Shown: piece by piece, positions 25,007-33,543 of the stretch
How the letters are laid out: each line of letters begins with the position of its first letter
How positions within the stretch are numbered: position 1 is the first letter of the stretch
Source: an uncultured Dysgonomonas sp.
Lineage (GTDB): Bacteria; Bacteroidota; Bacteroidia; Bacteroidales; Dysgonomonadaceae
NCBI RefSeq assembly: GCF_934668725.1
Contig: NZ_CAKUOF010000023.1
Location: 1-54,982 of the forward strand
DNA: 54,982 nt
Direction of reading: 5' to 3'
Notes under the pieces: generated by a model
Seen by the model: the letters and a program-made list of their open reading frames with translations, nothing else
Told to the model about the DNA's origin: nothing
Database searches by the model: none
Made by a program: the position numbers and the translations under genes

Positions 25007-25251
25007 AACGGTAGCCAGCGAAACGCAGCGAATAAAACGTAACTCATTTTAAATGAATCAAATTACTCCAATCTGCTACTTTGCTAAAAAGCGGAATATT
25101 GCCAAATACAGCAGTATTTGCGTTACCAGATCGTTAGTCGGTTAGTTACCGAATCAAGATAGGTAACTCACAGTAGATCGGAGAAGTATAGTTCGAATTG
25201 TTTTGTTCTGATTCACAGTATTTTGCATACCAAAGAGCACTTATATAACCG

Positions 25252-25261
25252 GTAACTTTGC
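25252..25261 (+). other. attDOT-like core sequence GTAACTTTGC (candidate attachment site)
   Basis: The ten bases match GTANNTTTGC, the conserved block I recall for CTnDOT attachment sites. It lies 32 bp upstream of the integrase 2 start, where a joined end of an integrated element is expected. The same bases contain a TAnnTTTG -7 box, so it may equally be the integrase promoter. Directly overlapping at 25256-25273 is a perfect 7-bp hairpin (CTTTGCC/GGCAAAG). Confidence 0.5.
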
Positions 25262-25273
25262 CTTTAGGCAAAG
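25256..25273. repeat. 7-bp hairpin upstream of integrase 2
   Basis: CTTTGCC and GGCAAAG flank TTTA. It overlaps the attDOT-like core and sits 20 bp before the integrase ATG, so it may be an operator, a recombinase-binding site or a translational control element. Confidence 0.55.
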
Positions 25274-25293
25274 CCCACAAAATTATAAGTGCT

Positions 25294-26529
25294 ATGAAGC
25301 AAGAAAAATTCAAGGTTCTGCTTTACCTGAAGAAAAGCAGTCCCGACAAATCGGGTAAAACTCCCATCATGGGAAGAATAACTGTCGGTCGTTCGATGGT
25401 ACAGTTCAGTTGTAAACTCTCCTGTACCCCATCCCTTTGGAATCCCCGCGAGAGCCGTCTGAACGGCAAGAGCCGCGAAGCGGTTATTGTTAATTCCAAA
25501 TTAGATAAGCTGCTGCTCGCCATCAATTCGGCTTATGAATCCCTGTTGGATAAAAAGCAACCGTTCACCGCCGAAGATGTCAAGAATCAATTTCAGGGTA
25601 GCATAGAAACTCAAATGACCCTGCTGAAGCTATTCGACCGTCTTACCGGTGAGCTGAAGATGCGTATCGGCATCGACCGTGCAGCGGGTACTCTCCCTAC
25701 ATATACTTACACCCGTAGGGCATTAGCCGAATTCATCAAAAAGAAGTTCAATACCTGTGATTTAGCATTCGGGCAGCTCAATGAACAGTTTATCCGGGAG
25801 TTTCAGGATTTTGTACTGCTGGATAAAAGTTTGGCTATGGATACCCTGCGTCACTATCTGGCCCTGTTGAAAAAAGTCTGCAAGATCGCCTATAAGGAAG
25901 GGCACTCTGAAAAATGCCATTTTGCCCATTACAAGCTGCCCAAGCAAAAAGAAACCACACCCAAAGCATTAAGCCGTGAGAATTTTGAGAAGGTCAGGGA
26001 TCTGGAAATACCCGACAACAGAACCTCCCACATCATTACACGGGATCTGTTCCTGTTTGCCTATTATACCGGTACTTCGTATGCCGATACAGTTTCCATC
26101 ACCGGGGAGAATATCGTCACTGATGAAGAGGGCAACCTCTGGTTGAAATACCGCCGGAAGAAGAACGAATTGCTGGCACGGGTTAAGCTATTGCCCGAAG
26201 CTATTACCCTGATCGAACAGTATAAGGATAAGAATAGAGAAACCTTGTTCCCGAAGCAACACTATGCGACCTTACGGTCCAATATGAAAGGACTGCGGAT
26301 TATGGCTAATCTGTCGCAAGACCTGGTCTACCATACAGCCCGCCACACATTCGGAACGACTGTCACGCTGGCCAATGGTGTTCCTATCGAAACGGTATCG
26401 AAAATGCTCGGTCATACGGATGTCAGAACAACTCAGATTTATGCCAAAATAGTGGATCAAAAGCTAAGTGCAGATATGGACAGTCTGGCTAAAAGTTATA
26501 AAAGAAAGAAATACTCTAAAAAGAAGTAA
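25294..26529 (+). CDS. tyrosine recombinase / integrase 2
   Basis: 411 residues from ATG 25294 (MKQEKFKVLLYLKKSS), the normal start for this family; an open extension to 25258 lies in the hairpin/att region. An arm-binding beta domain is followed by a core-binding domain (about 105-200). Catalytic blocks: FAYYTGTSYADTVS (Thr/Ser in place of the first Arg), YHTARHTFGTTVTLANG (HxxR), MLGHTDVRTTQIYAKI (His, Tyr). It is co-transcribed with the RhuM-like gene starting one base after its stop. It is probably the integrase of the element extending to the right. Confidence 0.93.
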   Translation: MKQEKFKVLLYLKKSSPDKSGKTPIMGRITVGRSMVQFSCKLSCTPSLWNPRESRLNGKSREAVIVNSKLDKLLLAINSAYESLLDKKQPFTAEDVKNQFQGSIETQMTLLKLFDRLTGELKMRIGIDRAAGTLPTYTYTRRALAEFIKKKFNTCDLAFGQLNEQFIREFQDFVLLDKSLAMDTLRHYLALLKKVCKIAYKEGHSEKCHFAHYKLPKQKETTPKALSRENFEKVRDLEIPDNRTSHIITRDLFLFAYYTGTSYADTVSITGENIVTDEEGNLWLKYRRKKNELLARVKLLPEAITLIEQYKDKNRETLFPKQHYATLRSNMKGLRIMANLSQDLVYHTARHTFGTTVTLANGVPIETVSKMLGHTDVRTTQIYAKIVDQKLSADMDSLAKSYKRKKYSKKK

Positions 26530-26530
26530 T

Positions 26531-26848
26531 ATGAAAACAGGATATATTAGATTTTCGGATACGAATGGTATCGAGATCAACTTGATAAACAATACAGTTT
26601 GGTTGAATGCAAACGAGATTGCCGATCTGTTTGGTGTAAGTATTTCTACGGTTAACAAGCATTTGAAAGAAGTATTCAAGGACAATCTAATCAGAGAATA
26701 TGAGGTTGTAAAAGAATATCGTTACACGTGCTTCAAGCATGGAGAGTGTATTCGAGTCTATTACAACTTGGAGGTAATTATTTGTTTAAGTTTCAGGATT
26801 CAATCGCTTTATGCGAAAGCTTTTCGGGAATGGGTGTTCTGTTCATAG
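26531..26848 (+). CDS. small RhuM-like DNA-binding protein, paralogue of 23124-23489
   Basis: 105 residues from the ATG one base after the integrase 2 stop. The N-terminal strands IRFSDTNGIEINLINN lead into the HTH LNANEIADLFGVSISTVNKH, then YYNLEVIICLSFRIQSLYAK AFREWV. This is the RhuM/'virulence protein' N-terminal domain without its C-terminal half. The arrangement copies integrase 1 plus its neighbour. A role in regulation or excision with the integrase is inferred. Confidence 0.75.
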   Translation: MKTGYIRFSDTNGIEINLINNTVWLNANEIADLFGVSISTVNKHLKEVFKDNLIREYEVVKEYRYTCFKHGECIRVYYNLEVIICLSFRIQSLYAKAFREWVFCS

Positions 26849-26930
26849 TATAAATCAACCAAATATCACAACGCTTTTATAGATTGTGATTTGATAATTG
26901 GAGAGTACTCACAATTTAGTTTGAATTAAT

Positions 26931-27440
26931 ATGGAACTACAAGTAATACAGAACAAGATATTTGAAATCAGAGGCTATAAAGTTATTCTTGATAAAGATT
27001 TAGCCGAGCTATATGATGTTAGAACGAGCAATCTGAATAAAGCTGTAAAACGAAATTTAGACCGTTTCCCTGAAGATTTTATGTTTCAGCTAAATAACAA
27101 AGAGTTTGACTTGATATTCCAAAATGGAACATCAAGTTGGGGCGGTACCAGAAAGCTACCCTATGCATTTACTGAACACGGTATAGCAATGCTTGCCGGA
27201 TTATTGAATAGTCAAAAGGCTATTTTGATGAATATTCAGATCGTTAGAACTTTTGTTATGCTTCGCCAATATGCTTTGGGTTATGCGGAACTGAATAAGA
27301 AACTTGAAACTTTTATGATAGAGACCAATATGCAATTCAACGAAGTGTATCAGGCATTAACCGAACTGGCGAGTGTCAGAAAATTAGAAGATAAGCCACG
27401 GAAGAGAGTTGGGTACATACAAAAGAATGTAGAAGAATAA
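26931..27440 (+). CDS. ORF6N-domain DNA-binding protein
   Basis: 169 residues. The ORF6N domain covers about residues 8-95: IFEIRGYKVILDKDLAELYD, NLNKAVKRNLDRFPEDFMFQ and LPYAFTEHGIAMLAGLLNSQ, all typical blocks. A C-terminal helical tail follows. Members are frequent on Bacteroidota mobile elements and phages and are thought to bind DNA in regulation or anti-repression. It stands alone between the integrase unit and a strong terminator. Confidence 0.93.
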   Translation: MELQVIQNKIFEIRGYKVILDKDLAELYDVRTSNLNKAVKRNLDRFPEDFMFQLNNKEFDLIFQNGTSSWGGTRKLPYAFTEHGIAMLAGLLNSQKAILMNIQIVRTFVMLRQYALGYAELNKKLETFMIETNMQFNEVYQALTELASVRKLEDKPRKRVGYIQKNVEE

Positions 27441-27459
27441 ATAAGATTATTTAAGCAGG

Positions 27460-27488
27460 GCCTCTTACCTAAAAGTAAGAGGCTTTTG
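27460..27488 (+). terminator. intrinsic terminator after ORF6N gene
   Basis: A 9-bp perfect stem (GCCTCTTAC/GTAAGAGGC) with a 6-nt loop is followed by TTTT. It starts 19 bp after the ORF6N stop. Confidence 0.85.
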
Positions 27489-27489
27489 C

Positions 27490-27497
27490 TACTTTTG
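27490..27497 (+). promoter_or_regulatory. candidate -7 box for 138-aa gene
   Basis: TACTTTTG fits TAnnTTTG, 33 bp before the ATG at 27531 and directly after a terminator. No -33 TTTG is seen. Confidence 0.35.
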
Positions 27498-27530
27498 TTT
27501 TTAATAAGTATATGAATAAAGTGTAGAAGA

Positions 27531-27947
27531 ATGGAAAAGATACATCCTGTGTTTATAGCTGAACTGAATAAAAAATTTGCTAATCGTTTCACAATAGAAT
27601 CAGAGGGGAATAATACGTTTATTTGTTTTCCTGCAAAGTCTCAGGAATTTGGGACCATTGAGATTTATGAGGAATGCCCGGGAGCGTATATCGTATATGT
27701 AGGGAAATTTACTCACTGTCACTTTGATTGCTATGAAGGTTCTGAAGAGGCTCAGGTTAAAGAGGCTGCCGAGGAAATTACAGACTTTCTTGAAAATATT
27801 TTCACAGACAATGTAATAAGTTACGGATCACATGAAGGTGGCGGTGGCTGTTATGTAAAGGAATATGAAGGTGATGACTATGTCAATGATGACTATACTC
27901 ATTATTTTGTTTGGTCTGGAATATATACAAAAACAAGTGGTGCATAA
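27531..27947 (+). CDS. hypothetical protein, 138 aa
   Basis: A small acidic protein with no signal peptide, not recognised. Alternating strands (for example TIEIYEECPGAYIVYVGKFT) and a helix EAQVKEAAEEITDFLENIF are followed by a Gly-rich turn (SHEGGGGCYV) and a Tyr/Asp-rich end. The layout recalls small immunity-type proteins of Bacteroidota accessory islands, but no partner toxin is adjacent. It is preceded by its own promoter-like site and followed 40 bp later by the next gene. Confidence 0.7.
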   Translation: MEKIHPVFIAELNKKFANRFTIESEGNNTFICFPAKSQEFGTIEIYEECPGAYIVYVGKFTHCHFDCYEGSEEAQVKEAAEEITDFLENIFTDNVISYGSHEGGGGCYVKEYEGDDYVNDDYTHYFVWSGIYTKTSGA

Positions 27948-27987
27948 CAAGACAAGTCTTTTTATAATAATTGATTCATTGTGAATT

Positions 27988-28527
27988 ATGAATTTAAGAA
28001 ACAGATTGTTACAACGCTTGGAGATGGCAGATATTAACGAAATAATATCTTCTGCTCAAAAAGATGAAAAGGTCAGAGATGAATTATATAAACTGGTTTT
28101 TGATTCAGAGGATAAATTGTCTATCAATGCTTTATGGATAATGACACACTATTCTGCCGAGACAAACAAGTGGCTTTACAGCAAGCAAAACGAATTAATA
28201 GACAAAGTACTGATCAGTGAGAATTCATCTCAAAAGCGTTTGTTACTCTCCTTGATTTACAAACAACCTTTGGCTGATCCTCTTCGAGTAGATTTCTTAG
28301 ATTTCTGTTTAGAAGGAATGACTTCTTTGAAAGAACCTCCTGCAACAATAGTCATGTGCATGAAGTTGGCTTACGAAATGTGCCGAACTATCCCTGAATT
28401 GTTACAGGAATATCAGGTAGCATTAGAAATGTTGGAACCTTCTCTCTTATCAACTTGGACGGGAGTAATACGTAAAAGAATACAGAAAGCTATTCCAAAA
28501 GGAAAAAGTTTACAATCATTCAAATAA
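27988..28527 (+). CDS. hypothetical all-helical (HEAT-like) protein
   Basis: 179 residues, almost entirely helical, with repeated two-helix units such as KLSINALWIMTHYSAETNKW and SSQKRLLLSLIYKQPLADPL. This suggests a short HEAT/ARM-like scaffold. No catalytic motif or membrane segment is seen. Similar short helical proteins occur on Bacteroidota mobile elements without known function. It ends 65 bp from the convergent metallopeptidase-like gene. Confidence 0.7.
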   Translation: MNLRNRLLQRLEMADINEIISSAQKDEKVRDELYKLVFDSEDKLSINALWIMTHYSAETNKWLYSKQNELIDKVLISENSSQKRLLLSLIYKQPLADPLRVDFLDFCLEGMTSLKEPPATIVMCMKLAYEMCRTIPELLQEYQVALEMLEPSLLSTWTGVIRKRIQKAIPKGKSLQSFK

Positions 28528-28592
28528 TATGCTTCGGGACTTTGCAATTACAAATAATTCCGAATGTCATACCCAATCTAAACTTTTACAAA

Positions 28593-29297
28593 TTATTTGT
28601 ATTTTGCTGCATATCTGTTTGCAAACACTTCTTTTTCCCTTTTAGGAATCGAAAAATATTTATTATACCTGTTTTCCCATTCTTCAAAGCTTTCTTCGTC
28701 TGTGCTTGGACGTTCAACAAATGTCAAATAATGAACATAATGACCTACTTCATGAAAGATTGTTCTGTTGAGCTGTGTGTTTCTGACTGCACTTTCGCTT
28801 AAAATAGCTTCATAATAATTCCCTTTGTCAATAAAGATGTGCCCTTCTTCTTGCAACAGTTTGAACTCCTGAATTTGTGCTACAGATTGTTTCTTGCTCC
28901 ATTTCAAACTATCTCCTGGTTGAAAAGATTCTATGATGATTGCCGGAAACAAATCACCTTCAAACTCATAAGTATACATTAACCGCCCCCAAACAGGCTC
29001 TAACATTCTTTCCTTTTTCTTTGGCTGACGAAACACAATAAATTTTAAGTCACCATAATCAGTATTGGGTATTTTGGATAGCTGTGTAACAATATCATCT
29101 AACGAGCAAGAATATTGAAATCCTGTTTGTAGATCCTCTACTACAAATATAAATTCGTGCCCATTAATTGAAATCTTTCGTTTTGTATACTCAGTCAGTT
29201 TTTCTACAAAATAGTCTTGTGTTTTCAATTTATTATTCTGCCCATAACCTTGCTTAGCAGTTCCAATATTTCTATTTCTTCGAGTGTTATTTTTCAT
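28593..29297 (-). CDS. predicted zinc metallopeptidase-like protein (HExxH)
   Basis: 234 residues. A basic N-terminus is followed by a beta-rich region (ISINGHEFIFVVEDLQTGFQ). The zincin motif is HEVGHYVHY (about residues 180-188), and about 40 residues later EKEVFANRYA gives a glutamate in the ExxAxxxA context used as third zinc ligand by gluzincins of the ImmA/IrrE and SprT sort. It has no signal peptide, so it is cytoplasmic. In mobile elements such proteins often cleave repressors, but no repressor partner is adjacent on this strand. The family assignment is by motif only. Confidence 0.65.
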   Translation of the reverse strand: MKNNTRRNRNIGTAKQGYGQNNKLKTQDYFVEKLTEYTKRKISINGHEFIFVVEDLQTGFQYSCSLDDIVTQLSKIPNTDYGDLKFIVFRQPKKKERMLEPVWGRLMYTYEFEGDLFPAIIIESFQPGDSLKWSKKQSVAQIQEFKLLQEEGHIFIDKGNYYEAILSESAVRNTQLNRTIFHEVGHYVHYLTFVERPSTDEESFEEWENRYNKYFSIPKREKEVFANRYAAKYK

Positions 29298-29855
29298 TTC
29301 AATTTAACTGATATACAATTAAAAAGTTTTGGTATATTAATCTCTTATAAAAGTAGTATTTTTTTCTTTTCTATTCGGGTATATTTGATTGTAATTATTG
29401 TAGGCAAATCCTGCGACACTCTTTCTCTTTCCCTCGGATTTCTTCTCTTTCATACCCGCTGGCACTGGGTATTATCGCTCCAAATCTCACTCCATCAAAA
29501 GACAGTCTCGGATTTTCAGGACAAGAATACATCCAAAAGGAGTATACTTGTGTCATGGCATGAGCCTATATTTTAGCAATAGCATATCTACATATAGAAT
29601 TTTTCTCTCCGTTCCTCTCGTTATAATTGCTCCACATTCGATTAGATGTCACCTAAAAGTCGGTCTTTCTGTTCATCGGGCAAAGGTATGAACGGGTTTT
29701 AGGACTGCATATTCCACAGCCTTGCGGTTTTCAAAACAAATCTTCCTCTTTCCTTTCAGGCGAGCGTATTTATTCTGAAAAAATATGCCTGCCTAAAACA
29801 CCTATACCCTTTTGTCGCCCTTGAAACATAAAACGACCGACCTGACGGATGACGC
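29298..29855. other. intergenic region, no convincing gene
   Basis: About 560 bp between divergent genes. Pyrimidine-rich tracts, no long protein-like frame. A GC-containing hairpin at about 29757-29798 (arms near AGGCGAGCGTATTT and AAATATGCCTGCCT, with a few mismatches) lies before the downstream operon. GCAAAGGTAT near 29677 is one base off the reverse complement of the attDOT-like core. Probably regulatory DNA for the operon starting at 29856. Confidence 0.4.
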
Positions 29856-30143
29856 ATGAAAAAAAATGTCGAAGTTATGAGAAACGAAAGAAAAATAGAA
29901 ATGAAACAAAACTCCCTCCCCTCTGGAATCATCATAAAATTGGGTTTGTGGGTAGTAGTATTTGGTCTGTGTGCGTGGATAGTTACGCAAGTGAGTATAA
30001 ATACTTCGATTGTTGCAGGACTTGTTGTCAGTTACATGATAATCTGTTGTGTTTTCAAAATGGTAAAACTATTCGTCAAAATAGTTCTATCTATCATCTC
30101 CTTTATCATCCTTATCTTAATATTCTTATTCCTAATCTTTTAA
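29856..30143 (+). CDS. small membrane protein, 95 aa
   Basis: After a basic N-terminus of about 22 residues, three hydrophobic helices follow: IIIKLGLWVVVFGLCAWIV, SIVAGLVVSYMIICCVF and IVLSIISFIILILIFLFLIF. Internal ATG codons at 29877 and 29901 are possible starts. The gene ends 11 bp before the next one, so both are probably co-transcribed. Similar small membrane proteins head accessory operons in Bacteroides conjugative elements; the role is unknown. Confidence 0.65.
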   Translation: MKKNVEVMRNERKIEMKQNSLPSGIIIKLGLWVVVFGLCAWIVTQVSINTSIVAGLVVSYMIICCVFKMVKLFVKIVLSIISFIILILIFLFLIF

Positions 30144-30154
30144 ATCTAACAATC

Positions 30155-31213
30155 ATGACAAAATTATATTCCCTATTTGGTGGAACAACCACAGACACAG
30201 AAGTAAAAGCAGTAGAAGTAAACCAAGTGCTTCAAATGGAAGGTTACAGTTATGACCGCCATGTAGTCTACAAGATTACGCATAACGAATACGGCTACCA
30301 TTACCACTTAATCAACTTGCGTACACTTGATGTGCAACAGTCTGAAATAATCAAACCATTGAGCCAAAAGTTTGGCATCGGTATGTATTACGATGAAAAC
30401 AACATCGAATTTAAAACCAATGAAGAAGTAGCGGAACTCTATGCCAAAGCAAAAGAGAAGAAAGTCAATCGTATAGAAAAAGAAAGAGAAGAAGAAAAAC
30501 AGCGAGAAGCCATTCGGATTATTGGTCGCCAATGGTTAAAAGATAATCTACCCGAAGATGCACAAGCCATCATTGTTGCAAAACTGAAACAAGACAAAAG
30601 CGACAGTCAAACAGATTACTTTGCTTCTAGCACTACACGAACAGTTATACTAGGATTCTCAAAACACAAACGGGATTTGTTTTCCGAGATGCGGAAGTAT
30701 GCAGCAAACTTTGAAGGTACAGCCTATTTAGCAGAATACAACGAAGATTACGAACATAGGGAGAAATACTCCATGGGTGCAGGTTATTATCTAGGCGAAA
30801 GCAAATATCATGGATGGATAATTGAAAAAGAATCGATGTATAACAGAGAGCAAATGATTGAACGCTTTGCCTATACAGCAGGTTGCCCCGATGGTATCCA
30901 CATCAAAGCTAAGTCCAATCAAGTAAAAAGAGAAACAGGAATACAGCAACAAGAACAGGGAGCAGATCAATCAACACAAAGAATCGTATCAGATAACCTC
31001 TACTTTGAGATAGTTGATTATTCAGAGAAAGCAATCGCTTTGTTTGGAGATACCAAAGCAATCAAAGATTTATTATTCGCCATGGGTGGCAAATTCAATC
31101 CAAGATTGACACATAACAATGAGAAACAAGCAGGGTGAATATTTTCTAAATCCAAACGAGACGAATTGGAAGCAGTATTAAAACTTAACAACGACAATCA
31201 TGGACAAGTATAA
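30155..31213 (+). pseudogene. polyvalent-protein-type element gene with in-frame TGA near its 3' end
   Basis: ATG 30155 (MTKLYSLFGGTTTDTEV) opens a 327-codon frame closed by TGA at 31136-31138. The same frame continues without break as IFSKSKRDELEAVLKLNN to TAA 31211-31213, overlapping the next ATG at 31200. The text AMGGKFNPRL...KQAG(stop)IFSK matches the GGKFN..L..GWIFSKxKxxEL ending of this protein family, so TGA replaces a Trp codon. The middle (about 130-260) resembles large-polyvalent-protein-associated (LPD) domains. The truncated product lacks only about 24 residues and may keep some function. Confidence 0.75.
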
Positions 31214-31790
31214 ATCACTGGATAAATATCAAAAGTTAGAACTAATGCAAGACATTCATTATTGTAAAGTTGAAAGACATGAGGCTGCAAAATATCTGAA
31301 AGCTCTATGGCTGAATGATACAGATGTTATTGATCACTATGAAAGCTTTGGAGAGTCTCCACGACAAATAATAATGAATAAGAGAAATTACGATCGTTAT
31401 CTGTTGTTTGGCTTTACCTTAAAAGAATTTAACAAGTATGGTTGGTTAGAAAAATCTGAGTTTTTAGATCAGGAACATTTTGAGTTTCCGCATCGGGATG
31501 ACTGGGCAATACTCAATAATATAACAATAGGTAGAGGCGTAAATAATAAATGGTCATATGAGATGTCTTATTCCTGTTCTACTAGTGGCGGAGGTTATGG
31601 TCTATGTGCTTGGGGGAAAATATTTGATTCTCGAAAGGAATGTCTGATTGCAGCATTAGAAAAGATGATGAACCGATTGAAAAAAGATGCTTCATGTACT
31701 GACAGATACACGATAAAGGTTTTGCAACAAGTCAAAAGCTTATTTGATGAACTTACTGGGAGAAAAGCGGTACAGCTATCACTATTTTAA
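31200..31790 (+). CDS. hypothetical protein with C-terminal clamp-binding-like motif
   Basis: 196 residues, no membrane segment. N-terminal helices (KYQKLELMQDIHYCKVERHE) are followed by a mixed core with a Gly/Ser-rich loop (SCSTSGGGYGLCAWG). It ends QLSLF, which fits the QL(S/D)LF consensus for binding the bacterial beta sliding clamp. Its ATG overlaps the ancestral end of the preceding gene, implying an operon. The clamp motif suggests recruitment to replication forks or to incoming DNA being made double-stranded; this is an inference from five residues. Confidence 0.75.
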   Translation: MDKYKSLDKYQKLELMQDIHYCKVERHEAAKYLKALWLNDTDVIDHYESFGESPRQIIMNKRNYDRYLLFGFTLKEFNKYGWLEKSEFLDQEHFEFPHRDDWAILNNITIGRGVNNKWSYEMSYSCSTSGGGYGLCAWGKIFDSRKECLIAALEKMMNRLKKDASCTDRYTIKVLQQVKSLFDELTGRKAVQLSLF

Positions 31791-31800
31791 TATATAAAAT

Positions 31801-32250
31801 ATGGCACAGGAAAATATGGACGATTGGATGCAATATGCTAAAAATTTGGCTAAAGCAGAACGAGAATTAGAAATAGAGCATTGGGTGTATATCACTTTTG
31901 AAATTAGGCAAGAGGATAGAAGTAGAGAAGTTTTACATAAGATTGATATGCCCCGCAAGATGTTAGATCGCTGGCAATGGCTGATTGATTGGCGCAGGGC
32001 AAAGTTAGTTTGCAAATATCCACGAAAAAAAGTTGGTGTTTATTATTGTTCATACGACAAACGAACAGGGCTACAAACAGGATTCGACTTCTTGCTATCT
32101 AAAGTTGCAGCAGCAAAAGCGCAGATAACAAAAGTAGAAAGAATGATTGCTCAATATATAGAATATATGGCACATAATGATCTGTTTTTTGATATTGATA
32201 CCGATGAGAAATTATTAAAAGCTAATGCAAAATTAGAGCAAAAAAAATAA
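31801..32250 (+). CDS. hypothetical protein, 149 aa
   Basis: Highly charged and mainly helical, no recognised domain. A central section (PRKMLDRWQWLIDWRRAKLV CKYPRKKVGVYY) and a C-terminal coiled-coil-like stretch (LLSKVAAAKAQITKVERMIA) are its main features. It starts 10 bp after the clamp-motif gene on the same strand and so belongs to the same small operon. Homologues are likely on other Bacteroides elements, but I cannot give a function. Confidence 0.7.
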   Translation: MAQENMDDWMQYAKNLAKAERELEIEHWVYITFEIRQEDRSREVLHKIDMPRKMLDRWQWLIDWRRAKLVCKYPRKKVGVYYCSYDKRTGLQTGFDFLLSKVAAAKAQITKVERMIAQYIEYMAHNDLFFDIDTDEKLLKANAKLEQKK

Positions 32251-32284
32251 TTACAAGAAAATATACGACATCTTACAAGCAGAA

Positions 32285-32482
32285 GTGATAAAACATAAAG
32301 AAAATGGGAGTATGTATAGATTGTATATAGGTTTTAGGAAATTAGGTGAATTCAATACTATTTTAGAAGCTAAAAAATATGCAGACACAAGCGGATTAAC
32401 TGGAGCTTTTAATCTGATTGGCGACAGGTATCGGGATAGCTGGTACACTCCCAATGTCAAAACTTCTATAAAAAGACAATAA
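32285..32482 (+). CDS. small hypothetical protein, 65 aa
   Basis: Short frame with a plausible beta-beta-alpha pattern (MYRLYIGFRKLGEFNTILEA KKYAD). It could also start at the internal ATG (32312). It is the last gene before a terminator, which supports it. Function unknown. Confidence 0.5.
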   Translation: MIKHKENGSMYRLYIGFRKLGEFNTILEAKKYADTSGLTGAFNLIGDRYRDSWYTPNVKTSIKRQ

Positions 32483-32487
32483 TTCTT

Positions 32488-32517
32488 CGGGCAGATATTT
32501 TCTGTCCGTCTTCTTTT
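32488..32517 (+). terminator. intrinsic terminator of the 29856-32482 operon
   Basis: CGGGCAGA (32488-32495) pairs with TCTGTCCG (32501-32508) with one G-T pair and a 5-nt loop, followed by a T-rich run. It lies 6 bp after the last plus-strand gene and faces the convergent defence operon. Confidence 0.75.
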
Positions 32518-32558
32518 CTCATGAATTTGAATGGAAGAAAAGAAGCAAAAGACCAGAT

Positions 32559-33523
32559 TTAAACTTTGAATATATTCTCGTTATGCCATAGAAGGTTTTC
32601 TTTTTTAGGGGCATAACTCATATTTGTAGGAAGCAATATTTTCTTATTTCTAAACTGTTTCAAAGAAAATGGATTATTCTGATTTTCTTCAAAATCATCT
32701 GAAATTATAACTCTAAGATTTTCATCGATAGTTATTAATCCTCTATCAAAAGCTCGGTGGATATTAGGGCAAAGAGATAGACCATTTCCGATAGTATCAT
32801 CATAGCTCTCGCTAAACGGAACAATATGGCAGGCATCTATCATAGAGATATTATAAATAGATGACATTTTGTATCCTGTAATACAACAAGTATGATTATA
32901 AATCTTAGGAATATACTGTTTGAAGACGGAACCTCGTAAGAAAATCTCCTCTTCATATTCCTCTTCGTTCATTGAAGTTGATATTTTCTCCAACTTTTTA
33001 CGATAAACAGATCCTGATTCATTTAATATATCCTTGGCTATAGAATCTAAATAATAAGGACTGGTTTTCTGTAAGGTTGATTGGGTAAAATATTCTTGTA
33101 ACAATATTTTTTTTTAAGATATTCTCTACTATTACTATCCATCATTAGGAGCATCAATTCAGTATCTATTTCAGCATAATCTGTTGCTGTATATAGAGTA
33201 TTGAATGATTTAATAGATTTACTTGATGTAAGTTCAATTTTATAACCGATTTTCTCTACAAGTTTCCAAAATGGCTCACGAGACATATGAAAAAAAGGAA
33301 GCGTAAAATTAATCGTATGAGGTGTTGTTACATACGACTGCCAATTACTCTTGAAATATGCCATCAATTCTGCTGTTATATAGATTCTCTCGGAATTAAT
33401 ATAACCAGCATTATAACAATCGATAACGCCTAAAAGCAAAATTGGTTTGTGGGGAGCACCACCAAATGCAGGAGCTCTCTTTAGTCTTTTGAAACAGGAT
33501 ATGTAATAATTGAGATCTTTCAT
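32559..33523 (-). pseudogene. HNH endonuclease split by a frameshift at an A9 tract
   Basis: Two minus-strand frames form one gene. The first (33523 to 33047) holds the N-terminal domain, with APHKPILLLGVIDCYNAGYI and TINFTLPFFHMSREPFWKL. The second (about 33104 to 32559) holds the HNH nuclease: CCITGYKMSSIYNISMIDACHIVPF, NGLSLCPNIHRAFDRGLI (quoted in parts). At 33107-33115 the coding strand has nine A; slipping back one base joins REYLKKK to ILLQEYFTQS and gives a full-length protein of about 320 residues. Either an A was lost, or -1 slippage restores the frame. It is the last gene of the restriction operon, 20 bp after the GmrSD-like gene. Confidence 0.85.
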
Positions 33524-33543
33524 CTAGATAATATAATCTCAGA

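Noticed and set aside
24779..25042. 87-codon plus-strand frame at 24.8-25.0 kb
   Set aside because: Exactly antisense to the integrase remnant with its HxxR and Tyr motifs.
29849..30154. 102-codon N-terminal extension of the polyvalent-type gene
   Set aside because: It overlaps the small membrane protein gene in another frame; ATG 30155 gives the natural family start.
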